DNA of 22,580 bases from a virus, in the IMG/VR virus record IMGVR_UViG_3300047490_000306, positions 1 to 22,580 of that record. One strand, written 5' to 3'. Position numbers and translations under genes: made by a program. The first letter of the stretch is position 1. Every line of letters starts with the position of its first letter. This document shows, piece after piece, positions 15,184-21,301 of the stretch. The notes under the pieces are model-generated. The model made no database searches, was not told where the DNA came from, and worked only from the letters and a program-made list of their open reading frames with translations.

Positions 15184-15252
15184 GCGGAGTGTACAGGATT
15201 CGAACCGAGTTATGTGATGTACGATATCACCGGGTCACCGACAACTCTTCCG
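15184..15252 (-). tRNA. tRNA-like sequence, probably decayed; anticodon arm reads CGT (Thr)
   Basis: The anticodon arm is perfect (GTGAT-ATCGTAC-ATCAC, anticodon CGT for Thr ACG), and a consensus T-loop TTCGAAT and an acceptor 3' strand ACTCCGC are present. However, the T-stem has mismatches (CTCGG against CCTGT), the acceptor 5' strand CGGAAGAGT pairs only with an internal bulge, and the D-arm is reduced to a CGG/CCG hairpin. It is directly upstream of tRNA-Ser. It may be a pseudogene, a hybrid of two tRNAs, or an unusual functional tRNA. Confidence 0.4.
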
Positions 15253-15269
15253 AAACCGATCTGCGACCG

Positions 15270-15275
15270 TATTTA
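15270..15275 (-). promoter_or_regulatory. CTAAATA box upstream of the tRNA pair
   Basis: The minus strand reads AACTAAATACGG, about 17 nt upstream of the tRNA-like sequence. It partly overlaps the stop codon of the 88-aa gene. It fits the TAAATA series in this window, but promoter function is not shown. Confidence 0.28.
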
Positions 15276-15539
15276 GTTCACCGGCCAGATGCAAACTGCG
15301 GGAATGGCTTGGGCAAAATCATCGTCCTCGTCCGGACCAATACCGAAATCTGATTTCAATTCCTCCTCTGTTCCTTCGTAGAATTCTCCGGCCCAAGAAG
15401 TTTCTGGGAAAAACAATCCTTCTCCGGACAAATCACTAGAAATTGGAGAGAATCTATTGCCTTCAGAATCGCAAGCGACGATCACTAGGGCTTCCGGGTT
15501 TAGTTTTTGCAACAAAGATACCAATTCTTTAACCTTCAT
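15273..15539 (-). CDS. Small conserved-type phage protein, unknown function
   Basis: 88 aa. Begins MKVKELVSLLQKLNPEALVI then ACDSEGNRFSPIS, a pattern common in small phage proteins of unknown function (helix, then a strand ending in DxEGNxxSP). The tail is acidic with a PDEDDD stretch and ends AVCIWPVN. The start at 15539 has GGAG with good spacing and overlaps the upstream gene by 11 bp; the longer in-frame ATG (15626) would lie deep in the neighbour and is rejected. Confidence 0.75.
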   Translation of the reverse strand: MKVKELVSLLQKLNPEALVIVACDSEGNRFSPISSDLSGEGLFFPETSWAGEFYEGTEEELKSDFGIGPDEDDDFAQAIPAVCIWPVN

Positions 15540-15756
15540 CGTTGAACTCCGTATTATCTGCTGGGGATGGCAGTTTCTCGGGCGAGAATATTGACACCAA
15601 AATAGCAAAAAAATTAATCGCAACAAAAATAGGCCAGAAAATCAAAAAGACGATATTTTCGAGCGTGGAAGAGTTTTCTTCTGGTTTGGGGGTGAAACAA
15701 ATGATCGACAAAACGACGAGACCAAAGAGATAGTATTGGAAAAAAGTTGTTAGCAT
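15529..15756 (-). CDS. Small two-helix membrane protein
   Basis: 75 aa with two hydrophobic helices: about 3-22 (TTFFQYYLFGLVVLSIICF) and about 34-57 (NIVFLIFWPIFVAINFFAIL and after), linked by a short polar loop, with an acidic C-terminal tail. Likely an inner-membrane protein; no family recognised. The ATG directly follows the upstream stop codon (TAAATG), consistent with coupling, and its 3' end overlaps the next gene. Confidence 0.72.
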   Translation of the reverse strand: MLTTFFQYYLFGLVVLSIICFTPKPEENSSTLENIVFLIFWPIFVAINFFAILVSIFSPEKLPSPADNTEFNDEG

Positions 15757-16008
15757 TTAGTTTGCAGCCAAGCGAGAAGGATCGGTGGCATCCATAATTT
15801 CCGATTCTGCGGAATGCCAGCCTAGAAAAATTTTGGATTCCTGTTCTGGATCGTTCCATTTTTCCTTCGAGTACTTTTTAAGGTCTCCCAAAGAAACTGT
15901 ACCTTCCATGTATGCAACATATCCAAAATGGAAAGGTTCTGGCGCACCATCGGAAAGTTGATCGAGCAAAGATATCGTTACGTTGTTCATGCTGTACTCT
16001 AATTCCAT
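15757..16008 (-). CDS. Unknown 83-aa acidic protein
   Basis: 83 aa, no motif recognised. Contains PFHFGYVAYMEGTVSLGDLK and DPEQESKIFLGWHSAESEIM. Two starts are possible: ATG at 16008 (no ribosome site) or ATG at 15990 (MNNVTISLLDQ, preceded by TAGAG). It abuts the membrane protein gene downstream. Upstream, 16009-16154 holds only very short frames, of which a 17-codon one starting at 16155 is the longest; I see nothing convincing there. Confidence 0.65.
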   Translation of the reverse strand: MELEYSMNNVTISLLDQLSDGAPEPFHFGYVAYMEGTVSLGDLKKYSKEKWNDPEQESKIFLGWHSAESEIMDATDPSRLAAN

Positions 16009-16154
16009 TTTATTCGCAAATCAAGTGCCTATTTCAAGTTTTGTCATTTTTTCATGTTACTCGAATCGGCATTTGTGATTTTGGTTTTGAGGAGTTTGGA
16101 ATTACCGAATGAGTTTTACGAAAAATATCGCACCATTGGGTTGCCGATCGACCA

Positions 16155-16310
16155 TTATTTTTTATTCGTTAGCAGATTCACTATGTTTTGGGCATGGTCC
16201 TGCTTTATTTCTGTGACGAACTGACAAGAACCATCTCTAGAAACCCAAATTGGTGTTTCCCACAAACTGCGATAACAATTTTTCTTCGTATGCTCTGACA
16301 CCTCGTTCAT
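16155..16310 (-). CDS. Small phage protein, W-x-x-x-x-G type motif
   Basis: About 51 aa if it starts at the ATG at 16310. The part ETPIWVSRDGSCQFVTEIKQ then DHAQNIVNLL resembles small phage proteins of the form W-V-S/T-R/K-D/E-G followed by H-x-x-N-x-I/L-x-x-L. It overlaps the upstream 93-aa gene by 74 nt if started at 16310; a GTG or TTG start nearer the motif would shorten the overlap. Function unknown. Confidence 0.5.
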   Translation of the reverse strand: MNEVSEHTKKNCYRSLWETPIWVSRDGSCQFVTEIKQDHAQNIVNLLTNKK

Positions 16311-16518
16311 ATGCTTTTTTCTCTTCTCCGGAAAAATTAGACCCAGACAAATAATCTTCTGACAAATCCATTTTTTGATCGATGGCACTAAATCGGGAAT
16401 CGACTTGCGTTTCGTGATAGTATTTGGCATCGGCAAACCCGCGCTTGTATGCCGATTCTACTGGGTTGACGATTAATGGAATTTGAGGAACCTTTGCGTA
16501 TTTTTTATTTTTAATCAT
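16237..16518 (-). CDS. Unknown 93-aa protein
   Basis: 93 aa. Contains two similar segments, SAYKRGFADAKYYHE (about 23-37) and KAYERGVRAYEEKL (about 69-82), which look like an imperfect internal repeat of the form Y-x-R-G-x-x-A/Y. No enzyme motif. The start at 16518 overlaps the upstream stop as ATGA, supporting the start choice. Confidence 0.7.
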   Translation of the reverse strand: MIKNKKYAKVPQIPLIVNPVESAYKRGFADAKYYHETQVDSRFSAIDQKMDLSEDYLSGSNFSGEEKKAYERGVRAYEEKLLSQFVGNTNLGF

Positions 16519-16871
16519 GATCTTGTCTTTCTTCTCCAGTCGGAATCAATAAAAGAGATATCGCTGAGTTGATTTTCCAAATCAAGCAGAGAAAAGACCC
16601 CGCCCGAGGCAGTTAAATTCGTGTACTTGACGGAATACTGGAAATCAGAACACTGAACACCATGTTCAGTAAGATGTTGCTTGACTATGCCCTGTAATTT
16701 TCCCACGAGAGATTCGAGCGTTCCTTCGACGCACGCCGGAAAGTTTTTTCGCAAAGAAAATCCGGAATCGCGGTATTTATTCTGTATCTTCATGCAATCA
16801 TCGTGATACCTTACGGTATGCTTGTCGAGATCCGGTACATATGTTAATTTCGAGATCATTCCTACGAACAT
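16515..16871 (-). CDS. Unknown 118-aa protein
   Basis: 118 aa, not recognised. Starts MFVGMISKLTYVPDLDKHTV; the middle (SLVGKLQGIVKQHLTEHG) is an amphipathic helix; the end (SDISFIDSDWRRKTRS) is basic. AAAGGG precedes the ATG at 16871. It ends in an ATGA overlap with the next gene. No function is suggested by its context. Confidence 0.72.
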   Translation of the reverse strand: MFVGMISKLTYVPDLDKHTVRYHDDCMKIQNKYRDSGFSLRKNFPACVEGTLESLVGKLQGIVKQHLTEHGVQCSDFQYSVKYTNLTASGGVFSLLDLENQLSDISFIDSDWRRKTRS

Positions 16872-16887
16872 GTTCGCGACCCTTTGT

Positions 16888-17631
16888 TTACTCTAAAATA
16901 TTGCTGAGTGCTATTTTATTGAATTTGTCGAAGAACGGTGTGCAAAAAATCCGACCGTGAATATTCAGATAGTTTTGCCAAAACAATTTACGTTTTTTCA
17001 AATATGCAACCATATTTTTGTTCAAAACACCGGAATATTCATTGTAAATCTGCATGTTTGCTTTTTCGGCAAGAATAGCAGAAGAAAGGTTGAGAAGATC
17101 AATGTCTTTAATCAATTTTTCGATATTCGAAACTGGAACTTTTTGGGGATCGGTAATCAAAATCAGATTTACAATACTATCGATGTACTTTTCCGAAATA
17201 TTCAATCCAAGCAAAATTTGTTTGCAATACTCGGCAGATAAAGATTCGTTCGTATCAGTTTTTGATTCTTCGGAGGATTGCACATGGTATACACAATCAT
17301 GAAATGCGTATGCCACAACTAACATATGCAATTCGACCGGGCTAACGTAATTATGGACAAACAAAGATTGTTCGTTCACGAGGTCTCGAATCGCTGTCAA
17401 TCCATCGACGACATGTTGAAAGGTATGATATGATCGAGGATTACCATACCCATCTACCGGACTTTGATACTTTGCGATTAGGGAATTAAGAATGTCTGGG
17501 TACAAATGACGATCATCGCCATTTTGGATTCCGCTGATTTTGCGCAAGTACCGCAAAGACTGATAGAATTGTATATGTACGGAATCGTTGGGTTCAAAAA
17601 TGTCTACTACGGATGAATTTTGAGTTGTCAT
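16888..17631 (-). CDS. HD-domain metal-dependent phosphohydrolase (COG4339-like)
   Basis: 247 aa. The motif order matches the predicted HD-superfamily hydrolases of COG4339: R-x-YHTFQH (66-73), AFHDCVYH (109-116) carrying the HD pair, TNESLSAEY (127-135), and a DIDLL acid (176-180), followed by a helical C-terminal half. Metal ligands H73 (or H69), H111, D112 and D176/D178 are all present, so it is probably active on a phosphomonoester or nucleotide. The true substrate of the family is unknown. The start at 17631 is chosen for its AAAGGCGGG ribosome site; an upstream in-frame start at 17664 is less likely. It is the only clear enzyme in this stretch of unknown genes. Confidence 0.8.
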   Translation of the reverse strand: MTTQNSSVVDIFEPNDSVHIQFYQSLRYLRKISGIQNGDDRHLYPDILNSLIAKYQSPVDGYGNPRSYHTFQHVVDGLTAIRDLVNEQSLFVHNYVSPVELHMLVVAYAFHDCVYHVQSSEESKTDTNESLSAEYCKQILLGLNISEKYIDSIVNLILITDPQKVPVSNIEKLIKDIDLLNLSSAILAEKANMQIYNEYSGVLNKNMVAYLKKRKLFWQNYLNIHGRIFCTPFFDKFNKIALSNILE

Positions 17632-17676
17632 GTTCCCGCCTTTTCTATAGAACAATAATACCAATGAACGACGAAA

Positions 17677-18096
17677 TCAAGAAGATTGATTTGGTGGGTG
17701 CATTTTTCGATGCAATTTGTACAGAGGGTTTTCGCGAACTCGGAAATTCTTAATCCCAAAAGGTTCAACCATAGACAGCCCATTATGCTCGTCGAAAATG
17801 TTTCCACGAGATGCAAAATCTGTGTTTCGTATATCGCCATTGATCCGATCGATGAGACAGAAGATTCTTTTTTGCCCGATATGTTCCATGATGATTTTCA
17901 TGTAACGAGGGCGCCCTTTGTTTTGAACGTAAAAAGTTGGTTTATCGATGCCGTATTTTTCGCAGAATGAATATGTAATTTCGCGAACTGAGTAAAGCCA
18001 ATTGCGTATACGATCCCAAAAGTCTTTCCGAGAAAAACTTTGGTAACTCATGAGTTTGAGCATTTGCTTGCCAGTGAAGTATTTTCGAGATTTCAT
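17677..18096 (-). CDS. Unknown 139-aa basic protein
   Basis: 139 aa, rich in K, R and aromatic residues. Contains SRKDFWDRIRNWLYSVREIT, KPTFYVQNKGRPRYMKIIME and a C-terminal NPLYKLHRKMHPPNQSS. No known motif; the basic charge suits nucleic-acid binding. Its ATG at 18096 shares a base with the upstream stop (TAATG), a clear sign of coupling with the 104-aa basic gene. Confidence 0.72.
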   Translation of the reverse strand: MKSRKYFTGKQMLKLMSYQSFSRKDFWDRIRNWLYSVREITYSFCEKYGIDKPTFYVQNKGRPRYMKIIMEHIGQKRIFCLIDRINGDIRNTDFASRGNIFDEHNGLSMVEPFGIKNFRVRENPLYKLHRKMHPPNQSS

Positions 18097-18410
18097 TAGA
18101 AAAACAGTTCTCGTCTATTTTTTTTAGGAAGAGATTTCCCGTGTTTTTCCAGATTTACTTCATCACATTGCATTCCGAAATCTTTGTTGCCGTTGTATTC
18201 TTTGCGGTCGTTCCATCCAGTTTTGCAGTGAGATTTCATCCAAGGAAAAGAATAAATCTTAAGACCTTTTCTCATTTTGGGCCACAATTGAGAATTTTCT
18301 TCGAGGTGTTCTTTCAATCCCGGTTTCGACTGGAAAAAATGTTTTACTTTCCGGTTTTCGGCCCTAAACGTACGCTTTCTTCTCTTGCTTTTCGTTGTGA
18401 TTTTAACCAT
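18096..18410 (-). CDS. Unknown 104-aa highly basic protein
   Basis: 104 aa from the ATG at 18410 (MVKITTKSKRRKRTFRAENR), strongly basic at both ends and containing FQSKPGLKEHLEENSQLWPK and KIYSFPWMKSHCKTGWNDR. A longer in-frame start (18455) would overlap the upstream gene by 29 nt. GAGG lies 14 nt before the ATG, too far for a good ribosome site, while a TAAATA box is 5 nt away. Function unknown; possibly nucleic-acid binding. Confidence 0.65.
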   Translation of the reverse strand: MVKITTKSKRRKRTFRAENRKVKHFFQSKPGLKEHLEENSQLWPKMRKGLKIYSFPWMKSHCKTGWNDRKEYNGNKDFGMQCDEVNLEKHGKSLPKKNRRELFF

Positions 18411-18415
18411 GATGT

Positions 18416-18421
18416 TATTTA
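18416..18421 (-). promoter_or_regulatory. AATAAATA box abutting the 104-aa gene
   Basis: The minus strand reads GGTAATAAATAACATC just before the ATG at 18410. It is separate from the upstream TGA stop. A late-type promoter would give a leaderless or nearly leaderless mRNA. Confidence 0.35.
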
Positions 18422-18426
18422 TTACC

Positions 18427-18942
18427 TCATACCATTTTTGAAGCCATTTGCGCAAAAACCTCAGGCAAAGAAATCGGCTTGTAATTTGTACAATCGACCC
18501 CTACGTCGAGACACAACTTTTTAGGATCGTGAGTCAATTTCCCTAGTGTGTGGCTGTGCAAATGCCAAGCACCATCATTCATTCTCGGCCAGATCAACAG
18601 CGGATAATGACACAATACAACATGTTTTCGCATTCCAACAACGTTTAGTTGCAAATGAAATATTTGATGAACTTCCCGAAACAGGCTTTTTTCGTAACCC
18701 AGATTTTTGTCCATCGGTCCCTGAATCAAAAAAATGTTGTCACATTCTATTTGATTTCTCCACGACCTTGCTTTACCAAAAGCAAAATTTCCTAGATGAA
18801 ACAGTCTGTCTTCGGGTTTAACGACTCGGTTAATGTTAGCGATGAGCCGAGTGTTCATTTCCTCGACGTCCAGATATGGGCGGTTTCGGTACTCTATAAT
18901 GCTTTTGCGGTTAAATTGTGTGTCGGCAATGAACCAATCCAT
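18427..18942 (-). CDS. Metallophosphoesterase-fold protein with degraded active site
   Basis: 171 aa. The whole framework follows the small phage and bacterial calcineurin-like phosphoesterases (DTHFGHxNII, NRPF, EEM, LGDF, GNHD, HYPL, HGHTHG, DVGVD). Here those sites read DTQFNRKSII (7-16), LGNF (50-53), GPMD (75-78), CHYPL (111-115) and HSHTLG (129-134). D7, H112 and H131 survive, but H9, D52, N76, H77 and the second histidine of the last motif are replaced. The fold is probably intact and catalysis lost, so a binding or inhibitory role is more likely than hydrolysis. The ATG at 18942 lies one base after the stop of a 19-codon leader with a strong ribosome site, so translation is probably coupled. 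An in-frame upstream TTG (18978) is less likely. Confidence 0.8.
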   Translation of the reverse strand: MDWFIADTQFNRKSIIEYRNRPYLDVEEMNTRLIANINRVVKPEDRLFHLGNFAFGKARSWRNQIECDNIFLIQGPMDKNLGYEKSLFREVHQIFHLQLNVVGMRKHVVLCHYPLLIWPRMNDGAWHLHSHTLGKLTHDPKKLCLDVGVDCTNYKPISLPEVFAQMASKMV

Positions 18943-18943
18943 G

Positions 18944-19003
18944 TTATTTTGCAGCCTGCATTGTGCTTCGACCGTCAAACAGAATATATTCGAGTAAAGC
19001 CAT
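18944..19003 (-). CDS. 19-codon leader peptide, coupled to the phosphoesterase-fold gene
   Basis: MALLEYILFDGRSTMQAAK. AAGGAGA is 7 nt before the ATG at 19003, one of the best ribosome sites in the window, whereas the phosphoesterase-fold gene itself has none close. The peptide stop is followed after a single base by the next ATG (TAACATG). This layout suggests termination-reinitiation. No homology can be judged at this length. Confidence 0.5.
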   Translation of the reverse strand: MALLEYILFDGRSTMQAAK

Positions 19004-19073
19004 TCGAATCTCCTTAAAGGTATCGGTTCTAGGAGAAGTTAACGGCCGAACCCGCATACTTCAATAGTCAAAA

Positions 19074-19433
19074 TCACTTGATTTGATCATGAATTCTTTT
19101 CGGCGCCTCGACAATTAAGTTACCATTCCAATATCGCATAGTTGCCTGGTCTCCCCATGCTTCTGGTTCAACAGTTTCTTGAATAAGACTCATAATCTCT
19201 TCGACATTATTCTGTCTTGTTCGTTGACCAGTTTGAGGAGGGTCTCGAAACGGACCGCTATAATTATTCAATATGCTATTAAGATCAATTTCTGGCACAT
19301 CGGGAAAATCTCTCGGTACAAACTCAAGGTCTTTGATATTGTAAATTATAACATACCGTTCGTCATCCGGAACCTCATTTTGTGGTCCCGCTCCGCCAAA
19401 CAAAGCCGCTACTAAAGCAAGTAATCCGAACAT
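19074..19433 (-). CDS. Small exported protein resembling secretin-type N-domains
   Basis: 119 aa. MFGLLALVAALFGGAGPQ is a signal peptide or membrane anchor. The mature part, YVIIYNIKDLEFVPRDFPDV then EEIMSLIQETVEPEAWGDQ, MRYWNGNLIVEAPKRIHDQI, follows a pattern I know from repeated domains near secretins in Planctomycetota and some other bacteria: Y-x-V/I-x-DL, then (I/L)-I-x-x-V-x-P-x-x-W, a short turn, and a N-G-x-L-x-V strand ending H-x-x-I. GAGGAG at good spacing supports the start at 19433; an ATGA-coupled start at 19481 would add 16 residues. It follows the PlcP-like gene. A pilot or decoy role at a secretin or outer-membrane complex is only inferred. No lipobox cysteine is present. Confidence 0.62.
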   Translation of the reverse strand: MFGLLALVAALFGGAGPQNEVPDDERYVIIYNIKDLEFVPRDFPDVPEIDLNSILNNYSGPFRDPPQTGQRTRQNNVEEIMSLIQETVEPEAWGDQATMRYWNGNLIVEAPKRIHDQIK

Positions 19434-19477
19434 CCCTATTCTCCTCGACAGTGTATGAAGTATGTATATTCGCAGGA

Positions 19478-20272
19478 TCATCGACTCTCGGCCTTGCCGT
19501 TGCTAGCCCTTTCGATACATTGTTCGCCAAAATTGATTAATTGTAGTTCTCCACTTTCATTTTCAACGATTGCATTGCAATTGCTTAAATCTGTCCAGCA
19601 TCCGCAATTTATGTAGTGGCGATTATTGACGAATTTCATTTCTGCGTGGTGAATATGACCACAAATTATTCCGTAGCAATTTTGATCCGACGCATATTTT
19701 GCAACAGCATCGGAAAAATGACTTATGTAAATGGTTGCTTTTTTAACTTTACATTTCACATATTTACTCAATGACCAATATTCTAAACCACAAAGATTTC
19801 TAATTCTGTTGTATATGCCGTTAAGCCATATCAAAAATTCATATCCGTGATCGCCGAGTTTTGAAATCCAAGGAGAATATCTCGTTATGAGATCAAATTG
19901 ATGCCCGTGAATTACGACGTACTTTTTTCCAGAAGAAGTCGTATGAATTACCTGTTCGCAAAAATGAATGTTTCCGAACGTATTATGCTCATCGATGAAA
20001 TGGGACAAGAATTCGTCGTGGTTGCCGTACACATAATTTATTATACATCCTTTTTTGGCGATTTTCAACAATCTTTGTATGATGTTTATGTGTTTTTGAC
20101 CGGCCTCTGCTCCAAGAAATCCGGATTGCTTCATTCTCCAGATATCAATAACATCTCCTACAAGATATAGTTTTTCGAATTCATTTTCTTTGAGAAACCG
20201 GTAGACGAGATCGACTTGGCTTTTATTGCATCCGAGATGTAAATCTGATATAAAACATGCCTTGTATTTCAT
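19478..20272 (-). CDS. plcP: PlcP-like metallophosphoesterase (COG2908), probable phospholipase C of lipid remodelling
   Basis: 264 aa. All five calcineurin-like metallophosphoesterase motifs are intact: SDLHLG (9-14), GDVIDIW (39-45), YGNHDE (82-87), IHGHQFD (121-127) and CGHIHHAEM near 206-214. The GLEYWSLSKYVKCKVKKA and GQKHINIIQRLLKIAKKG segments match COG2908 proteins annotated as UDP-2,3-diacylglucosamine pyrophosphatase-like, the family that includes Sinorhizobium PlcP. PlcP cleaves phospholipid headgroups to diacylglycerol under phosphate starvation, freeing phosphate. The usual GDW near the end is GCW, a change of unknown effect. The gene overlaps the glycosyltransferase as ATGA, the Agt-PlcP pairing seen in marine and soil bacteria. 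LpxH activity in lipid A synthesis is the main alternative and is less likely given this partner. Confidence 0.75.
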   Translation of the reverse strand: MKYKACFISDLHLGCNKSQVDLVYRFLKENEFEKLYLVGDVIDIWRMKQSGFLGAEAGQKHINIIQRLLKIAKKGCIINYVYGNHDEFLSHFIDEHNTFGNIHFCEQVIHTTSSGKKYVVIHGHQFDLITRYSPWISKLGDHGYEFLIWLNGIYNRIRNLCGLEYWSLSKYVKCKVKKATIYISHFSDAVAKYASDQNCYGIICGHIHHAEMKFVNNRHYINCGCWTDLSNCNAIVENESGELQLINFGEQCIERASNGKAESR

Positions 20273-21288
20273 TTTACACCTATCAGGTAATCAGTGAATG
20301 TCGTCGTGCAATTTTCCCACGAAAAGATTTTTGCAAGTTCGATTGCATCTTTGCTGTTTCCGAACTTTATGGCATTATCGAGACACTGCTGCAAATCTTC
20401 TCCAATAAAACATGATCTTTTGGCTAATTCTGGACTAGTCTTTGCTATGTCGATTGGTCCTGGTTCCGGATAAGCGGCAAATGGAACTCCGCAAGCCAGA
20501 GATTCGAGAAGAACCAAACCGTACGTATCGCTCCTGCTGGGAAATACAAAAACATCACTCTCAGAATACAACCTAGCAAGTTCTTCTCCGGTTTTTACCC
20601 CGAAAAAGTGTATGTCTGAATTTTCTTTTTGTAGTCTTGAACAAATGGGCCCATCGCCGATAACTATTTTTGTTCCTTCTGTTTTCAAATCGACAAAGGC
20701 CATCATGTTTTTTTCGGCCGAAACCCTCCCGACATATGCTACTATAGGCCTTTTTAGATTTGAAGATTTCGAATAAGGCTTGAATACCGACAGATCGACA
20801 CCTCTGGGCCAAACGACGACGTTCTTAAATCTCTTTTTGCCCAGTATTTCCTTCATTGAGCGGGTTGGCACAAGAACTCGGCTTGCTTTAGAATGAAACC
20901 ATCTCAAATATGCGTATGTTATGCCCAACGGAATACAATGCATCTTTTTGAGATATTCTGGAAATCTTGTATGATATGAAGTAGTAAAGGAAATTTTGTG
21001 CTTCAAACAATAATTGCGAACCATCAGCCCAATTGTTCCCTCGGTGGCCACATGTACATAATCAGGCGCACATTCTTTCGAAAATAAAGATTCGATAACT
21101 TTTTTATCTGGTATCGATATGGAAATTTCTTTGTAGAACGGCCAGCGAAAGTTTCTGAAATTGTTTGGAGTCAAAAATACAACTTCAAAACCCAGTTTTT
21201 TCAATTCTTCGGCCGTGGTGTTTAGAGTGCGCACTACCCCATTGACTTGTGGATACCATGCATCTGTGGCGATTAGTATTTTCTTCAT
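20269..21288 (-). CDS. agt: GT4 glycosyltransferase, probable Agt glycolipid synthase
   Basis: 339 aa, GT-B fold retaining enzyme. N-terminal domain: ILIATDAWYPQVNGVVRTL (4-22) with the glycine-rich acceptor loop and SYHTRFPEY (104-112). C-terminal donor domain: VGRVSAEKN (186-194) and the E-x-x-E region FPSRSDTYGLVLLESLACG (249-267), ending in YPEPGP. This is the close relative of sulfoquinovosyl-, mannosyl- and glucosyl-diacylglycerol transferases. Agt adds a sugar to diacylglycerol made by PlcP, giving glycolipids that replace phospholipids; here the plcP-like gene overlaps it by 4 bp. No signal peptide; such enzymes sit on the inner face of the membrane. The ATG at 21288 has no ribosome site; a TAAATA box lies 7 nt upstream and an upstream TTG (21312) is unlikely. 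LPS or capsule glycosylation is an alternative role. Confidence 0.78.
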   Translation of the reverse strand: MKKILIATDAWYPQVNGVVRTLNTTAEELKKLGFEVVFLTPNNFRNFRWPFYKEISISIPDKKVIESLFSKECAPDYVHVATEGTIGLMVRNYCLKHKISFTTSYHTRFPEYLKKMHCIPLGITYAYLRWFHSKASRVLVPTRSMKEILGKKRFKNVVVWPRGVDLSVFKPYSKSSNLKRPIVAYVGRVSAEKNMMAFVDLKTEGTKIVIGDGPICSRLQKENSDIHFFGVKTGEELARLYSESDVFVFPSRSDTYGLVLLESLACGVPFAAYPEPGPIDIAKTSPELAKRSCFIGEDLQQCLDNAIKFGNSKDAIELAKIFSWENCTTTFTDYLIGVK

Positions 21289-21295
21289 TCGCGAA

Positions 21296-21301
21296 TATTT
21301 A
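21296..21301 (-). promoter_or_regulatory. CATAAATA box upstream of the glycosyltransferase gene
   Basis: The minus strand reads CTCATAAATATTC, 7 nt before the ATG at 21288, which lacks a ribosome site. The TAA is the stop codon of the 46-aa frame just upstream. It is one base from the T4 late core TATAAATA. Confidence 0.35.

Noticed and set aside
16009-16154. Possible small genes in the 146-bp gap
   Set aside because: Only frames of 6-17 codons are present without ribosome sites; nothing convincing.
16155-16436. 93-codon version of the small gene at 16155
   Set aside because: Its first 42 codons lie inside a better-supported gene and are basic and unstructured; a later start is more plausible.
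19478-20272. LpxH (lipid A synthesis) as the primary call
   Set aside because: COG2908 proteins are often named this way, but pairing with a GT4 transferase by ATGA overlap fits the PlcP-Agt arrangement better; kept as the alternative.
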